Positions 9,074 through 17,521 of a stretch of DNA of 64,000 nucleotides are shown here, one piece after another; position 1 is the first letter of the stretch, and each line of letters opens with the position of its first letter. The stretch covers positions 124,001 through 188,000 of the forward strand of contig NZ_BCSX01000028.1 of NCBI RefSeq assembly GCF_001570425.1, in the 5' to 3' direction. This DNA comes from Mycolicibacterium brisbanense (GTDB taxonomy: Bacteria; Actinomycetota; Actinomycetes; Mycobacteriales; Mycobacteriaceae). The notes beneath the pieces are model-generated. The model searched no databases. It was not told where the DNA came from and saw only the letters and a list, made by a program, of their open reading frames with translations. A program made the position numbers and the translations under genes.

Positions 9074-9928
9074 TCATGCGGTGATGTTGGCGCTGTCGCC
9101 GGCCGTGGCCGCGAAGCTGGTCCCCGTCACCATGCGTGCTTCGTCGGATGCGAGGAACACCACGAGCGGCGCGACGTCTTCGGGCTCAACCCACGGAACT
9201 CCCAGCGGCAGTTTTCTTTTCATGCCGTCGGCTGCCGACCGTTCATCCTCGTCCAGGTTGCCCGATGGCTCCTGTCCGCCGGTGCGGATGATCTGGGCGT
9301 ACCGCTCCTCGTGTCGTGTCAGCGCGGTGTTGACCAACCCGGGGACCAGCGCATTCACGGTGATCCCATACTTGCCCAACTCCAGGGCCGCGGACTTCAT
9401 CAAACCGATCAGGCCCCATTTCGACGCCGAGTAGCCGCTGCCGTCAAGCGTGCCGTGCTGACCTTGGGTGGAGGAGGTGATGATGATGCGACCACCCCCG
9501 CGCTGAACGAGCAGCGGAGCGGCGACCCGCAGCACATTGGCGGTGCCGGTCAAGTTGATGTCGATCTGGTCATGCCACAGCTGATCACTCATCTCCAACA
9601 GCGAAGCGAATCCCTGGATGCCCGCGTTGGCGAACACGACGTCAATGCCCCCGAACCGCTCTACCACCGCTGAGAACCCATCTCTGACCGCCGAGATGTC
9701 TCGCTGATCGAACACGACGGGTATCCATTCGCCGCCGGCTTCCTCGACGAGTCTTCCCGTGTGGGCGAGGTCGTCAGCGGTTGCAGGCTCGTATTCCATC
9801 GCGGCGCTCGCGCGGGCCGCGATGTCGGCGCCCGCAACCCGATAGCCGGTCCGGGCGAAGGCGACTGCCGTCGCACGTCCCATCCCGCGGGCCGCACCGG
9901 TCACCACCACTACTCGGCCTTCGGTCAT
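9074..9928 (-). CDS. Short-chain dehydrogenase/reductase, probably mycofactocin-associated type
   Basis: This 284-residue Rossmann-fold SDR oxidises or reduces an unknown alcohol/ketone with NAD(P). The cofactor motif TGAARGMG is at residues 10-17, NAG follows the fourth strand, and the catalytic Tyr-x-x-x-Lys reads YSASK. After the second strand it carries an extra segment around EPATADDLAHTGRLVEE. This resembles the insert of the actinobacterial SDR family whose members hold NAD tightly and pass electrons to mycofactocin, so that assignment is a family-level inference. The ATG at 9928 is preferred over an upstream in-frame start because AAGGAG sits 6 bases before it. It is a single gene transcribed towards ESX-3. 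Confidence 0.88.
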   Translation of the reverse strand: MTEGRVVVVTGAARGMGRATAVAFARTGYRVAGADIAARASAAMEYEPATADDLAHTGRLVEEAGGEWIPVVFDQRDISAVRDGFSAVVERFGGIDVVFANAGIQGFASLLEMSDQLWHDQIDINLTGTANVLRVAAPLLVQRGGGRIIITSSTQGQHGTLDGSGYSASKWGLIGLMKSAALELGKYGITVNALVPGLVNTALTRHEERYAQIIRTGGQEPSGNLDEDERSAADGMKRKLPLGVPWVEPEDVAPLVVFLASDEARMVTGTSFAATAGDSANITA

Positions 9929-10683
9929 CCTGGACTCCTTCGTCGTCCGATTCCCTTGCTGCACAACCGTAGACGGCCCGCCCCCGTTGCATACTCGGTC
10001 CAAGGCTCACTGCAACGTACCCGGCCGGATCGGTCGACACACCGAAAACCCGCAGGTTCCAAGGTAACTCGACTCGCCTTGTCGGGCCACGCGGGTACGG
10101 CCGCATGCCATGATTCGCCTTGACGGACAACATGATTAGCCCGGTCCGTCCGTGAGGACGGGCGGCTTGAGGTGCGGATTCTCCGGCGCTCGGGGCCGTC
10201 TCGATGCGGCCCGGTGCGTCATCGAGGCGATGGCGAACGGCGTTGCTGAAATGGCCCGGTTCGGTGCTGTGCCGGCTGCGCGATGGGGCGGGTAGCGCTG
10301 CGTCGTTCACAGCTTTCTCACAGATATGGATACGTCGCTGGAATGCCGTCGAGGGCGGTGAGCGACGAGAGGGCCCTGATCTTGACGGGCAACGGCGATG
10401 TGCCTCTGGCCGCCCGGTCAGGACTCTCGGCCCGAACCGTCGACACGCCAGCCTTTCGGAGCGAAATTCCTTGTGTGCCAAGCGGGGAGTGATGATCCCG
10501 GGGGACGGCCCGATATACCTCGAGATGGTGCGCGAGACCGCCGGAACTGACAAACATCAGTCCCTATTGACACACCAATAAGAAACGTTGTTTCCTTAGA
10601 GGAACCTTGCCGTGACCTGTGCCACAGCCAAGGTAGGGGGGTGAGAAGTCTCTCTCTCACAGAAAGCTGGAAGAAGGATCGAG
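9929..10683. other. 755-bp gene-free stretch between divergent SDR and permease genes
   Basis: No frame here has convincing codon usage or a recognisable domain. The region must hold the promoters of the SDR (minus) and of the permease (plus). Small structures seen are GTTGCA/TGCAAC arms (9986-9991, 10011-10016), a CCGTCC/GGACGG hairpin (10146-10161), a TTGACA hexamer at 10567-10572 and a GAAAC-gtt-GTTTC inverted repeat (10582-10594). No good -10 element was found at the right distance from TTGACA. The length and the small repeats near the permease suggest a regulated leader, but I cannot assign a known riboswitch. Confidence 0.5.
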
Positions 10684-12216
10684 TTGAGCAACAACGATGT
10701 AGCTACAAACGATTTCCTGGACTATGAACACGGGAATCTGCAATCCGGGACAAACTGGTGGGGCGCCTTCGTCATCGGTCTCGCCGGCACAATCCTGGTC
10801 ACGGGTGCGGCGCCCGCGTTTCTGACCGTTTTTGGGGCGTCTTACATCCCCTTCATCACCTTCTTCACCCTCACCGGTGTGGTGCTCTGCCTGCTGCTGG
10901 CCGAACTGTCCGCCATGATGCCTGGCCGGACCGGTGGATCGCCGTCCTACGCCTACCCGGCATTCAAGATGCGCTTCCCGCGACTGGCTCCCCATGTCAA
11001 CGGCATGACGGCCTGGATGTACTGGGTGGGGTGGATGCCCGTCGCACCTCTGAACATGATCCTGGCCTCCTTCTACATCACCCACCTTCTCGGTCTTGAC
11101 GCCACCAAGGGCTTCACCCCGATCAGCACCTTCATTCCCTGGTGGACGCTGGTGATCACGATCGTCGGCCTGCTCATCCTGTCGATTCCGGCCTACCTGG
11201 GCATTCGTTTCGGAACCTCGATGGCGACGGTTCTGGCGGTCTTGTCGATGATTCCGCTGACCTTCCTGTCCATCGGCTTCATCTTCAATCCGAGCAAGAC
11301 GAACTGGCACGAGCTCGCCGGGTTCCCGCATCTCGACGGTTCAAGCTTCTCCAGCCCGATCCAAGGTCACTCCGCCTGGGTCATGTACATCGCCTACGCC
11401 TTCCCGCTGCTGTGGACGGTCATCGCCTACGAAGCGGCTGCGTGCTACATCGGTGAGTGCAAGAACCCGCATCGCGACGCCAAGATCGCGATGACCCTGG
11501 AAGGTGGATACGGGGTGTTCGTGTACACCCTGCTGCCGATCTCCTTCGTTGTCGTTCTCGGCGCGGGTGCTCTCTCCAATCCGGACCTCGTCGACCCGAA
11601 GACCATGTTCGTCACGTTCGCCAGCACGATTTTCCCGGGTGTGGCCGGCGCAGTGATGGAGTGGCTGATGGCAGGAATGCTGATCGTGGCGCTCGTGCTG
11701 TCGGCGCTGAATTCACTGATGGGTTGCTCGCGGTCGCTCTACCAGATGTCGCTCGACGGTCAGTTCCCGAAGTTCTACCAGCACCTCAACAAGCACCACG
11801 TGCCCGACCGCGCCATGATGACCAACGTCGTAGCGAGCATGCTCATCGCCTTCATGGGTGGCGCCATCGAGATCTACGCGTTCTCCAACGTCGGCTACCT
11901 CGGCTCGTTCGTACCGGTGCTGATCGGCTACTACCTGCTGCGTAAGGACCGGCCGAACCTGCCGCGTCCGTTCCGGTTGCCCGAGCCGTTCAAGTACCTG
12001 GCGCTCGCGCTGGCCGCGCTGTACTTCTTCGTGTGGCTGGTCGGCGGCATCATCTACTCCAACATCGGTGGCCAGGCCATCTACTACTACCTCGGCGTGG
12101 CGGCGATCTTCCTCTACCTGCCGCTTTACTGGTACCGCAAGCACGAGGATCGTAAGAGCATGGTGAACCAGCCTGTCGGGCCGAATCAGACACCGGAACC
12201 GGAGATGGTGAAGTAG
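10684..12216 (+). CDS. APC superfamily amino-acid permease
   Basis: This 510-residue integral membrane protein has about twelve hydrophobic segments and the amino acid-polyamine-organocation (APC) family pattern. Examples are the first-helix Gly-rich stretch FVIGLAGTILVTGAAPAF and the loop with MMPGRTGG. It probably imports an amino acid or a similar small solute by ion coupling; the substrate cannot be read from sequence. The start is TTG at 10684 with AAGGATCG in front, since no ATG or GTG gives a complete first helix. A Usp-domain gene begins 2 bases after the stop, which suggests that the pair works together. Confidence 0.9.
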   Translation: MSNNDVATNDFLDYEHGNLQSGTNWWGAFVIGLAGTILVTGAAPAFLTVFGASYIPFITFFTLTGVVLCLLLAELSAMMPGRTGGSPSYAYPAFKMRFPRLAPHVNGMTAWMYWVGWMPVAPLNMILASFYITHLLGLDATKGFTPISTFIPWWTLVITIVGLLILSIPAYLGIRFGTSMATVLAVLSMIPLTFLSIGFIFNPSKTNWHELAGFPHLDGSSFSSPIQGHSAWVMYIAYAFPLLWTVIAYEAAACYIGECKNPHRDAKIAMTLEGGYGVFVYTLLPISFVVVLGAGALSNPDLVDPKTMFVTFASTIFPGVAGAVMEWLMAGMLIVALVLSALNSLMGCSRSLYQMSLDGQFPKFYQHLNKHHVPDRAMMTNVVASMLIAFMGGAIEIYAFSNVGYLGSFVPVLIGYYLLRKDRPNLPRPFRLPEPFKYLALALAALYFFVWLVGGIIYSNIGGQAIYYYLGVAAIFLYLPLYWYRKHEDRKSMVNQPVGPNQTPEPEMVK

Positions 12217-12218
12217 CA

Positions 12219-12716
12219 GTGTTTCGGAACCGCCAGAATCGCCCACGCCGCTCGCTTCCGCCGGTGGCACCGGAGAACGCCGCTGAGATCCTGCTCGCCT
12301 CCGAGGGGCGTCCCTTCACCGAGGATGCTCTGAAGCTTGCGGCGCGGATGTCTCTCGAGGGGCGTGGGCGGGCCATGGTGATCACCATCGCGCGGTTGCA
12401 CGGCACAAGTTTCGGACTGCCCAACCCGGGGTTACAGCCCAACCGGCGGGAGATGGCAGAGCAGGAGGAGATTGTCGAGAGCGCCATCGCCAAGCTCAAG
12501 AAGCTCGGCGTCCCCGCCGACGGGCACATCGCCATCACCCGCAGCCCCCGAAAGAGCATCCTCAAGGAGGCTCGGCGGTGCCACTGCTCCGCGATCGTGA
12601 TGGGGGCCGATCCGAAGCGCAACCCCTTTGTCTCCTCACTGATGTGGAGCCAGGAACCGTATCGGGTTCGCAGACGGTCCGATATTCCGGTACATCTCGT
12701 GGAGACGTCGCCGTAA
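12219..12716 (+). CDS. Single universal stress protein (Usp) domain protein
   Basis: This 165-residue protein has the Usp alpha/beta fold pattern: ILLASEGRPFTEDALKLAARM, a middle strand VITIARLHG, and a C-terminal ILKEARRCHCSAIVMGAD. The Gly-x2-Gly-x9-Gly(S/T) nucleotide motif of ATP-binding Usp proteins is not present after VMGAD, so it is probably a non-ATP-binding type. It starts with GTG 2 bases after the permease stop and is likely co-translated with it. Usp domains often regulate transporters, so a regulatory role on the permease is plausible but inferred. Confidence 0.82.
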   Translation: MFRNRQNRPRRSLPPVAPENAAEILLASEGRPFTEDALKLAARMSLEGRGRAMVITIARLHGTSFGLPNPGLQPNRREMAEQEEIVESAIAKLKKLGVPADGHIAITRSPRKSILKEARRCHCSAIVMGADPKRNPFVSSLMWSQEPYRVRRRSDIPVHLVETSP

Positions 12717-12744
12717 CCGTCCGGCGGTAACAACCACCACGATG

Positions 12745-12787
12745 ATGCGGGGTGGTCTCGACTGAGAATGTCGAGACCACCCCGCAT
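12745..12787. terminator. Bidirectional hairpin terminator between convergent genes
   Basis: A perfect 18-bp stem (12745-12762 with 12770-12787) around the 7-base loop TGAGAAT, located between the Usp gene (plus) and the amidohydrolase gene (minus). It lacks a long T tail, as is common in mycobacteria. Confidence 0.88.
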
Positions 12788-12810
12788 TGCCGTGTCGGGC
12801 GCCTACCGGA

Positions 12811-13689
12811 TCAGGTCAACCCGAACAGGCGCGCCGCATTGTCGTGCAGCACATTGCGCAGCCATGTGTCGTCGACGCCGGGCAGGTCGGTCAGGGTGCG
12901 GATGGCATCGAGGTAGCTGTACGGGATGTTCGGGAAGTCGCTGCCGAACAGGATCCGGTCACCCATGGCCAGCAACCGCTGGGCATCCGCCCGCGGGAAC
13001 GGCATGGTGGATTCGACGAACGGCGTGAACGCCATGGTGGTGTCGAGCCGCACGTTGTCGAAACGTTCGGCGATATCCAGGAATTCGCTGTACTCGGGCA
13101 TTCCCATGTGCGCGATGATCAACGCCAGCCGGGGGTGACGGGCCAACAATTTCTCGATCCGCAAGGGGCCGGTGAACTCGCCGGGCACCGGTCCGGACCC
13201 GCAGTGGATGATCACCGGGACCTGGGCCTCCTCGATGGCCGCCCATACGTCGGTGAGCAGTGGATCGTTGGGGTCGTAGCGGCCGACCTGAATGTGCGCC
13301 TTGAACACCTGCGTGCCGACCTTGATGGCATCGGCGACGTAGTGCGGGGCGTCGGGTTCGGGGTAGAAGGTCGCGGTGGCCAGGCAGTCCGGGGTGTCGG
13401 CGGCGAAGCCGGCCGCCCACTGGTTGAGCCACGCCGCCATGTCGGGCTTGTGCGGATAGACCAGCGACGAGAACCGTCGCACCCCGAACGAGCGCAACAC
13501 GGCGACCCGCTCGGCTTCCTCGGCACGGTAGGTGATGGGCCATTCCCGGCCGATCATCGGGCCCTGCGCATCGAAGTACTGCCACACCTTGTCCATGACG
13601 TTTTTCGGCATGAAATGGGTGTGGACGTCGACCATGCCGGGCAGGCCCAGAGATGACCAGATCTGACGTACTGACTCTGACTCGCTCAT
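12811..13689 (-). CDS. Amidohydrolase-2 (ACMSD-like TIM-barrel) family protein
   Basis: This 292-residue metal-dependent hydrolase or decarboxylase is of the amidohydrolase-2 group. The metal-binding HxH is at residues 23-25 (VDVHTHF). Later ligands are visible in IIHCG, IIAHMG and the C-terminal LFGSDFPN, whose Asp is the usual catalytic residue. Family members act on small aromatic or lactone intermediates, and the substrate here is unknown. The gene stands alone, divergent from tam with 46 bases between the start codons, so the two may share a promoter region. Confidence 0.88.
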   Translation of the reverse strand: MSESESVRQIWSSLGLPGMVDVHTHFMPKNVMDKVWQYFDAQGPMIGREWPITYRAEEAERVAVLRSFGVRRFSSLVYPHKPDMAAWLNQWAAGFAADTPDCLATATFYPEPDAPHYVADAIKVGTQVFKAHIQVGRYDPNDPLLTDVWAAIEEAQVPVIIHCGSGPVPGEFTGPLRIEKLLARHPRLALIIAHMGMPEYSEFLDIAERFDNVRLDTTMAFTPFVESTMPFPRADAQRLLAMGDRILFGSDFPNIPYSYLDAIRTLTDLPGVDDTWLRNVLHDNAARLFGLT

Positions 13690-13735
13690 CGTCTGGGACC
13701 ATATAACGCCGGCACCCGAGGAGGACTATCCGATC

Positions 13736-14500
13736 ATGTGGAACCCCGATGTCTACCTGGCCTTCGCCGATCACCGCGGGCGACCGTTCTTCGACCTGGT
13801 CGGCAGGGTCGGCGCGGACAATCCCCGCCGCGTCGTCGACTTGGGCTGCGGGCCGGGCAATCTCACCGTCACCCTCGCGCAGCGCTGGCCGGGCGCGGTG
13901 GTGGAGGCCTGGGACAGCTCGCCGGAGATGGTCGCCGCGGCGCAGGAGCGGGGACTCGACGCGCGCGTCGGCGGCATCGAACAGTGGTCGCCCGAACCGG
14001 ACACCGACGTGGTGATCTCCAACGCCGCGCTGCAGTGGGTGCCCGCTCACCGCCAACTGCTGGTGCGGTGGGCTGCGCAGTTGGCGCCCGGGTCGTGGAT
14101 CGCCTTTCAGGTGCCCGGTAACTTCGATGCACCATCGCATCAGGCGGTGCGTGAGGTTGCGCGTCGTCCGCATTTCGCGGATGCATTGCAGGACATGCCC
14201 TTCCGTGAAGCCGATGTGGTCGACGCGCCCGAGCGATATGCAGGTCTACTGACCGACGTGGGCTGCGCGGTCGATGCCTGGGAAACCACCTATACGCACC
14301 AATTGACCGGGGAGACACCGGTGTTGGACTGGATCACCGGAACCGCGCTGACCCAGGTCAAGGGCCGTCTCACCGAGGAGGGCTGGAAGCAGTACCAGGA
14401 TGAGATCATCCCGCTGCTCGCCGAGGCCTACCCGCGGCGAGCCGACGGGATCACGTTCTTCCCGTTCAGGCGGGTGTTCGTGGTCGCGCGAGTGGGCTGA
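13736..14500 (+). CDS. tam: Trans-aconitate 2-methyltransferase
   Basis: This 254-residue class I SAM methyltransferase of the Tam family methylates trans-aconitate, a by-product that inhibits aconitase. The N-terminus MWNPDVYLAFADHRGRPFFDL is characteristic of Tam. Motif I is VDLGCGPGN (about 44-52), and NAALQWV follows strand 4. GAGGAGGAC lies 10 bases before the ATG. In M. tuberculosis the tam gene (Rv0294) also lies just beyond ESX-3 and next to the sulfotransferase and sulfatase genes; here about 7 kb of other genes separate them. Confidence 0.92.
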   Translation: MWNPDVYLAFADHRGRPFFDLVGRVGADNPRRVVDLGCGPGNLTVTLAQRWPGAVVEAWDSSPEMVAAAQERGLDARVGGIEQWSPEPDTDVVISNAALQWVPAHRQLLVRWAAQLAPGSWIAFQVPGNFDAPSHQAVREVARRPHFADALQDMPFREADVVDAPERYAGLLTDVGCAVDAWETTYTHQLTGETPVLDWITGTALTQVKGRLTEEGWKQYQDEIIPLLAEAYPRRADGITFFPFRRVFVVARVG

Positions 14501-14550
14501 TTACCTCCCACGTAATCGACAGGCGTACCTATCCGTTCGACGATGGATGC

Positions 14551-15396
14551 ATGCCGACACTATTGACCGCAGATCGCACCGACATCCACTACACAGACGC
14601 GGGAACGGGCCCGACGGTGGTGTTCACCCACTCGTGGGGACTCAACTCCCGGCAGTGGGAGGACCTCGCCGAACGCCTCGTGCAGTCGGGGCTTCGATGC
14701 GTGCGCTATGACCGCCGTGGTCACGGTGCATCCGGCCGGTACGACGGTGAGTGGACGCTGGATCTCCTTGCCGACGACCTGGCCGCCCTGCTGACGCAGC
14801 TCGACGTCAAAGATGTGACGCTGGTGGGTCATTCGCTGGGCTGCGGCGAGATCGTGCGGTATCTCAGCCGCCATGGTACCGCCCGAGTGCGCGGCGCGGT
14901 GTTCGTCGCACCGCAGTTGCCGCTGCTCGTCAAGACCGCCGACAATCCGGACGGTGTCGACGAGACCCTGCTCGACGCGATGCTCGAGCAGCTGCAGGCC
15001 GACGTGCGGCAGTGGTGCATCGACAACGCTCCGCCGTTCTTCGGTGCGAACCATCCTGTGCCACAAGAAGTTCTGGACGACACCATCGGGCAGATCGTGG
15101 CGGTACCGGTGCAGACGCTGGTCGCCACCCAGCGGATGGGCGCCCGCACCGACTACCGCGCCGAACTCGTCGACCTGGATCTGCCTGTTGTGGTGATCCA
15201 CGGCGACGCCGATGTCTCGGCGCCCATCGAGCTCACCGGACGGCGCACCGCAGCACTGCTGCCGCAAGCCGAGCTCATCGAGATCCCCGGGGCCGCCCAC
15301 GGGCTCTACGTCACGCACGCCGACGCGATTTGTGGCGTTTTAGCCGCGTTCGCCACGGCTGAAACTCCACAAATCGCTAGAGCAGATGCTCGATAG
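14551..15396 (+). CDS. Alpha/beta-fold hydrolase (chloroperoxidase-like)
   Basis: This 281-residue alpha/beta hydrolase has the nucleophile elbow GHSLG (about 92-96, Ser94), a likely acid Asp in HGDADVS and a C-terminal His in GAAHGLY, so the triad is complete. The oxyanion segment HSWGLNSRQW and the DRRGHGAS loop are as in cofactor-free haloperoxidases and esterases. Substrate unknown. It starts 50 bases after tam on the same strand, and its 3' end overlaps the convergent molybdenum hydroxylase gene by 20 bases. Confidence 0.88.
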   Translation: MPTLLTADRTDIHYTDAGTGPTVVFTHSWGLNSRQWEDLAERLVQSGLRCVRYDRRGHGASGRYDGEWTLDLLADDLAALLTQLDVKDVTLVGHSLGCGEIVRYLSRHGTARVRGAVFVAPQLPLLVKTADNPDGVDETLLDAMLEQLQADVRQWCIDNAPPFFGANHPVPQEVLDDTIGQIVAVPVQTLVATQRMGARTDYRAELVDLDLPVVVIHGDADVSAPIELTGRRTAALLPQAELIEIPGAAHGLYVTHADAICGVLAAFATAETPQIARADAR

Positions 15397-17521
15397 TGAT
15401 GGGTAGTTCGGTGATTCGCTTGCCCGTGGCGTTGAACACCGCGTTGGCGATGGCTGCGGGCACACCGACGATCACGATCTCTCCGAGACCCTTGACGCCC
15501 AGGGGATCGGCGATCATGTCCTGGGCCGGCAGGAACGCCGCGTCGAGCGCGGGCACGTCGGCGTTGACGGGTACGAGATAGTCGGACATATTGGCGTTGA
15601 CCACCCGTCCGTCACGGTGGTCGATCTGGCTGCCTTCCAGCACGGCCATCCCGATGCCGCCGACCATGCCGCCGATGGCCTGGCTGTGTGCCAGTTTGGG
15701 GTTGACGACGCTGCCCACGTCGAAGAGGGCGTACATGCGGCGGATGCGGACCAGGCCGAGTAGTTCGTCGACAGCGACCTCGGCGAACACCGCACCGTAG
15801 GCGCTCAGCGAATACCGGGTGTCGACGTCAGCAGGGTTCCAGGTCTGCTGGGAGTCCAGGCTCGGCCAGCCTCGCCGGCGCAGCAGATCCTGATACGTCT
15901 CGCCGCGCCCCGGGGCGTTGCGGGCGGCCATCCTGCCGTCGGCCACGGTCACGTCCTCGGGCCGCAAGCCGTTCAACGGCGACCCCGGATCGGTCACCGC
16001 AGTACGGATGAACCTGTCGCGCAGCATGTTTCCGGCGGTGAGCACCGCCGAGCCGACGCTGGCCATGGTCTGCGAACCGGCGTGGATCGGTGCGGCGGGA
16101 AGCCTGCTGTCGCCGAGGGTGAACTGCACCTTGGTGATCGGCAACCCGAGTGCGTCGGCAGCCACCTGGGTCATGGAGGTGTAGGTACCGGGCCCCATGT
16201 CGCTCGTGGCGCTTTGCACCTCGGCAGTTCCGTCGGCGTTGATGCGGGCCAGTGCTTGGCATTCGCGGCGTCCCGTGTGATATCCCGCCGCGGCCATACC
16301 CATTCCGATCAGGTTGGCGCCGTCGCGGGTCGACCGCGGTTCGGGATTGCGATGCGCCCAGCCGAAGGTGGCGGCTCCCTGGTGTAGACAGTCCACCAGC
16401 CGCCGGGTCGAGAACGGTTTGGCATCGGACTCATTGCGGCTCGGTTCGTTTCGGATCCGCAATTCGATGGGATCCAATGCGAGGCGGTGTGCCAGATCGT
16501 CCATTGCCGACTCCAACGCGAAAGCTCCGGGGGTGAATCCGGGGCCACGCATGTACGTCGGCATGTTCACGTCGAGCGGCACCACACGGTAGGTCGAGCG
16601 CAGGTTGGGGCTGGCGTATTGATAGCGCGGCAGGGCCACCACATTGTCGTCGTAAACCTGGTAGCGGGACGTTTCGGTGCGGGCTTCGTGAACGATCGCG
16701 GTGATGTGGCCCGCGCGGTCGGAGCCGATGGCCAACCGCTGGCGGCTGGTGGGCCGGTACCCGATGCCGCCGTACATCTGCCGGCGGGTGAGGGTGAGCT
16801 TCACCGGTCTGCCCATCCGGCGGGCTGTGTATGCAGCCAACATCTGGTGAGGCCACGTGCGTCCGGCACTGCCGAAGGCCCCGCCCACGAACGGTGATAT
16901 CACCCGCACGTTGTCGACGGGCACGCCGAGAGCCGTCGCGAGCGACTCCTGCGCAATCTTGATGCCCTGCACCTTGTCCCACACGGTGAGCTGGTCGCCG
17001 TCCCAACTCGCGGTGGTCGAGGGCAGCTCCATCGGATTGTGGTGGTTGCGGGCAATCGTGTACTGCATGTCGGTGACGACCTCGGCCGACTTCAGCGCCG
17101 CGTCCGCGTCGCCGCGTGCATAGTCTTTGACGGACTGCCCCGGCTGCGGTTGTGCATTCGGGGCGTCGATATCGGTCAAACCTGTTGCATCCGAATACGT
17201 CACGTCGACCAGTGCGGCACCGTGGGCCGCGGCTTCGAGGCTGTCGGCCACGACCACCGCCAGGGGTTGACCGAAGAACGCCACCTGGCGGGGATCGAAG
17301 GGTAACTTGACGCCGCCGAAATCTGTCAGCACCCGCACGACGCCCGGGTGGTGCACCGCCTGTGTGTCGCTGATCCGGGTGACCGAGCCACGCCCGACGG
17401 TGCTGCACACCAGCACCGCGTGCAGGGCGCCGTCGACGGGATGGTCGGCGGAATACCGCGCCTTCCCGGTGACCTTCAGCGGTCCGTCGACGCGTGAGAT
17501 CGGCTGCCCGACACTCGTCAT
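15377..17521 (-). CDS. paoC: Xanthine dehydrogenase family molybdopterin-binding subunit (PaoC/YagR-like)
   Basis: This 714-residue large subunit carries the molybdenum-MCD cofactor and the active site of an aldehyde/aromatic hydroxylase. The N-terminal domain (VDGPLKVTGKARYSADHPV) and Gly-rich cofactor segments such as FVGGAFGSAG are typical. The C-terminal catalytic glutamate is Glu681 in KGLGEIVI. The start overlaps the FAD-subunit stop by 4 bases, and the three genes are in the order small, FAD, large, as in E. coli paoABC. It has no signal peptide of its own, so if exported it must travel with the small subunit. Substrate unknown; the aldehyde oxidoreductase assignment is by family. Confidence 0.88.
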   Translation of the reverse strand: MTSVGQPISRVDGPLKVTGKARYSADHPVDGALHAVLVCSTVGRGSVTRISDTQAVHHPGVVRVLTDFGGVKLPFDPRQVAFFGQPLAVVVADSLEAAAHGAALVDVTYSDATGLTDIDAPNAQPQPGQSVKDYARGDADAALKSAEVVTDMQYTIARNHHNPMELPSTTASWDGDQLTVWDKVQGIKIAQESLATALGVPVDNVRVISPFVGGAFGSAGRTWPHQMLAAYTARRMGRPVKLTLTRRQMYGGIGYRPTSRQRLAIGSDRAGHITAIVHEARTETSRYQVYDDNVVALPRYQYASPNLRSTYRVVPLDVNMPTYMRGPGFTPGAFALESAMDDLAHRLALDPIELRIRNEPSRNESDAKPFSTRRLVDCLHQGAATFGWAHRNPEPRSTRDGANLIGMGMAAAGYHTGRRECQALARINADGTAEVQSATSDMGPGTYTSMTQVAADALGLPITKVQFTLGDSRLPAAPIHAGSQTMASVGSAVLTAGNMLRDRFIRTAVTDPGSPLNGLRPEDVTVADGRMAARNAPGRGETYQDLLRRRGWPSLDSQQTWNPADVDTRYSLSAYGAVFAEVAVDELLGLVRIRRMYALFDVGSVVNPKLAHSQAIGGMVGGIGMAVLEGSQIDHRDGRVVNANMSDYLVPVNADVPALDAAFLPAQDMIADPLGVKGLGEIVIVGVPAAIANAVFNATGKRITELPITIEHLL

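Noticed and set aside
9035..9673. 212-codon plus-strand frame opposite the SDR gene
   Set aside because: The minus-strand frame has the SDR cofactor motif and YxxxK, with a good ribosome-binding site. The plus frame has none.
10204..10581. 125-codon plus frame in the gap before the permease
   Set aside because: Unusual codon use, many Arg/Trp/Ser, no ribosome-binding site or domain.
9929..10683. c-di-AMP (ydaO-type) riboswitch before the permease
   Set aside because: Considered because such RNAs control permease/Usp genes, but the conserved core sequences were not seen.
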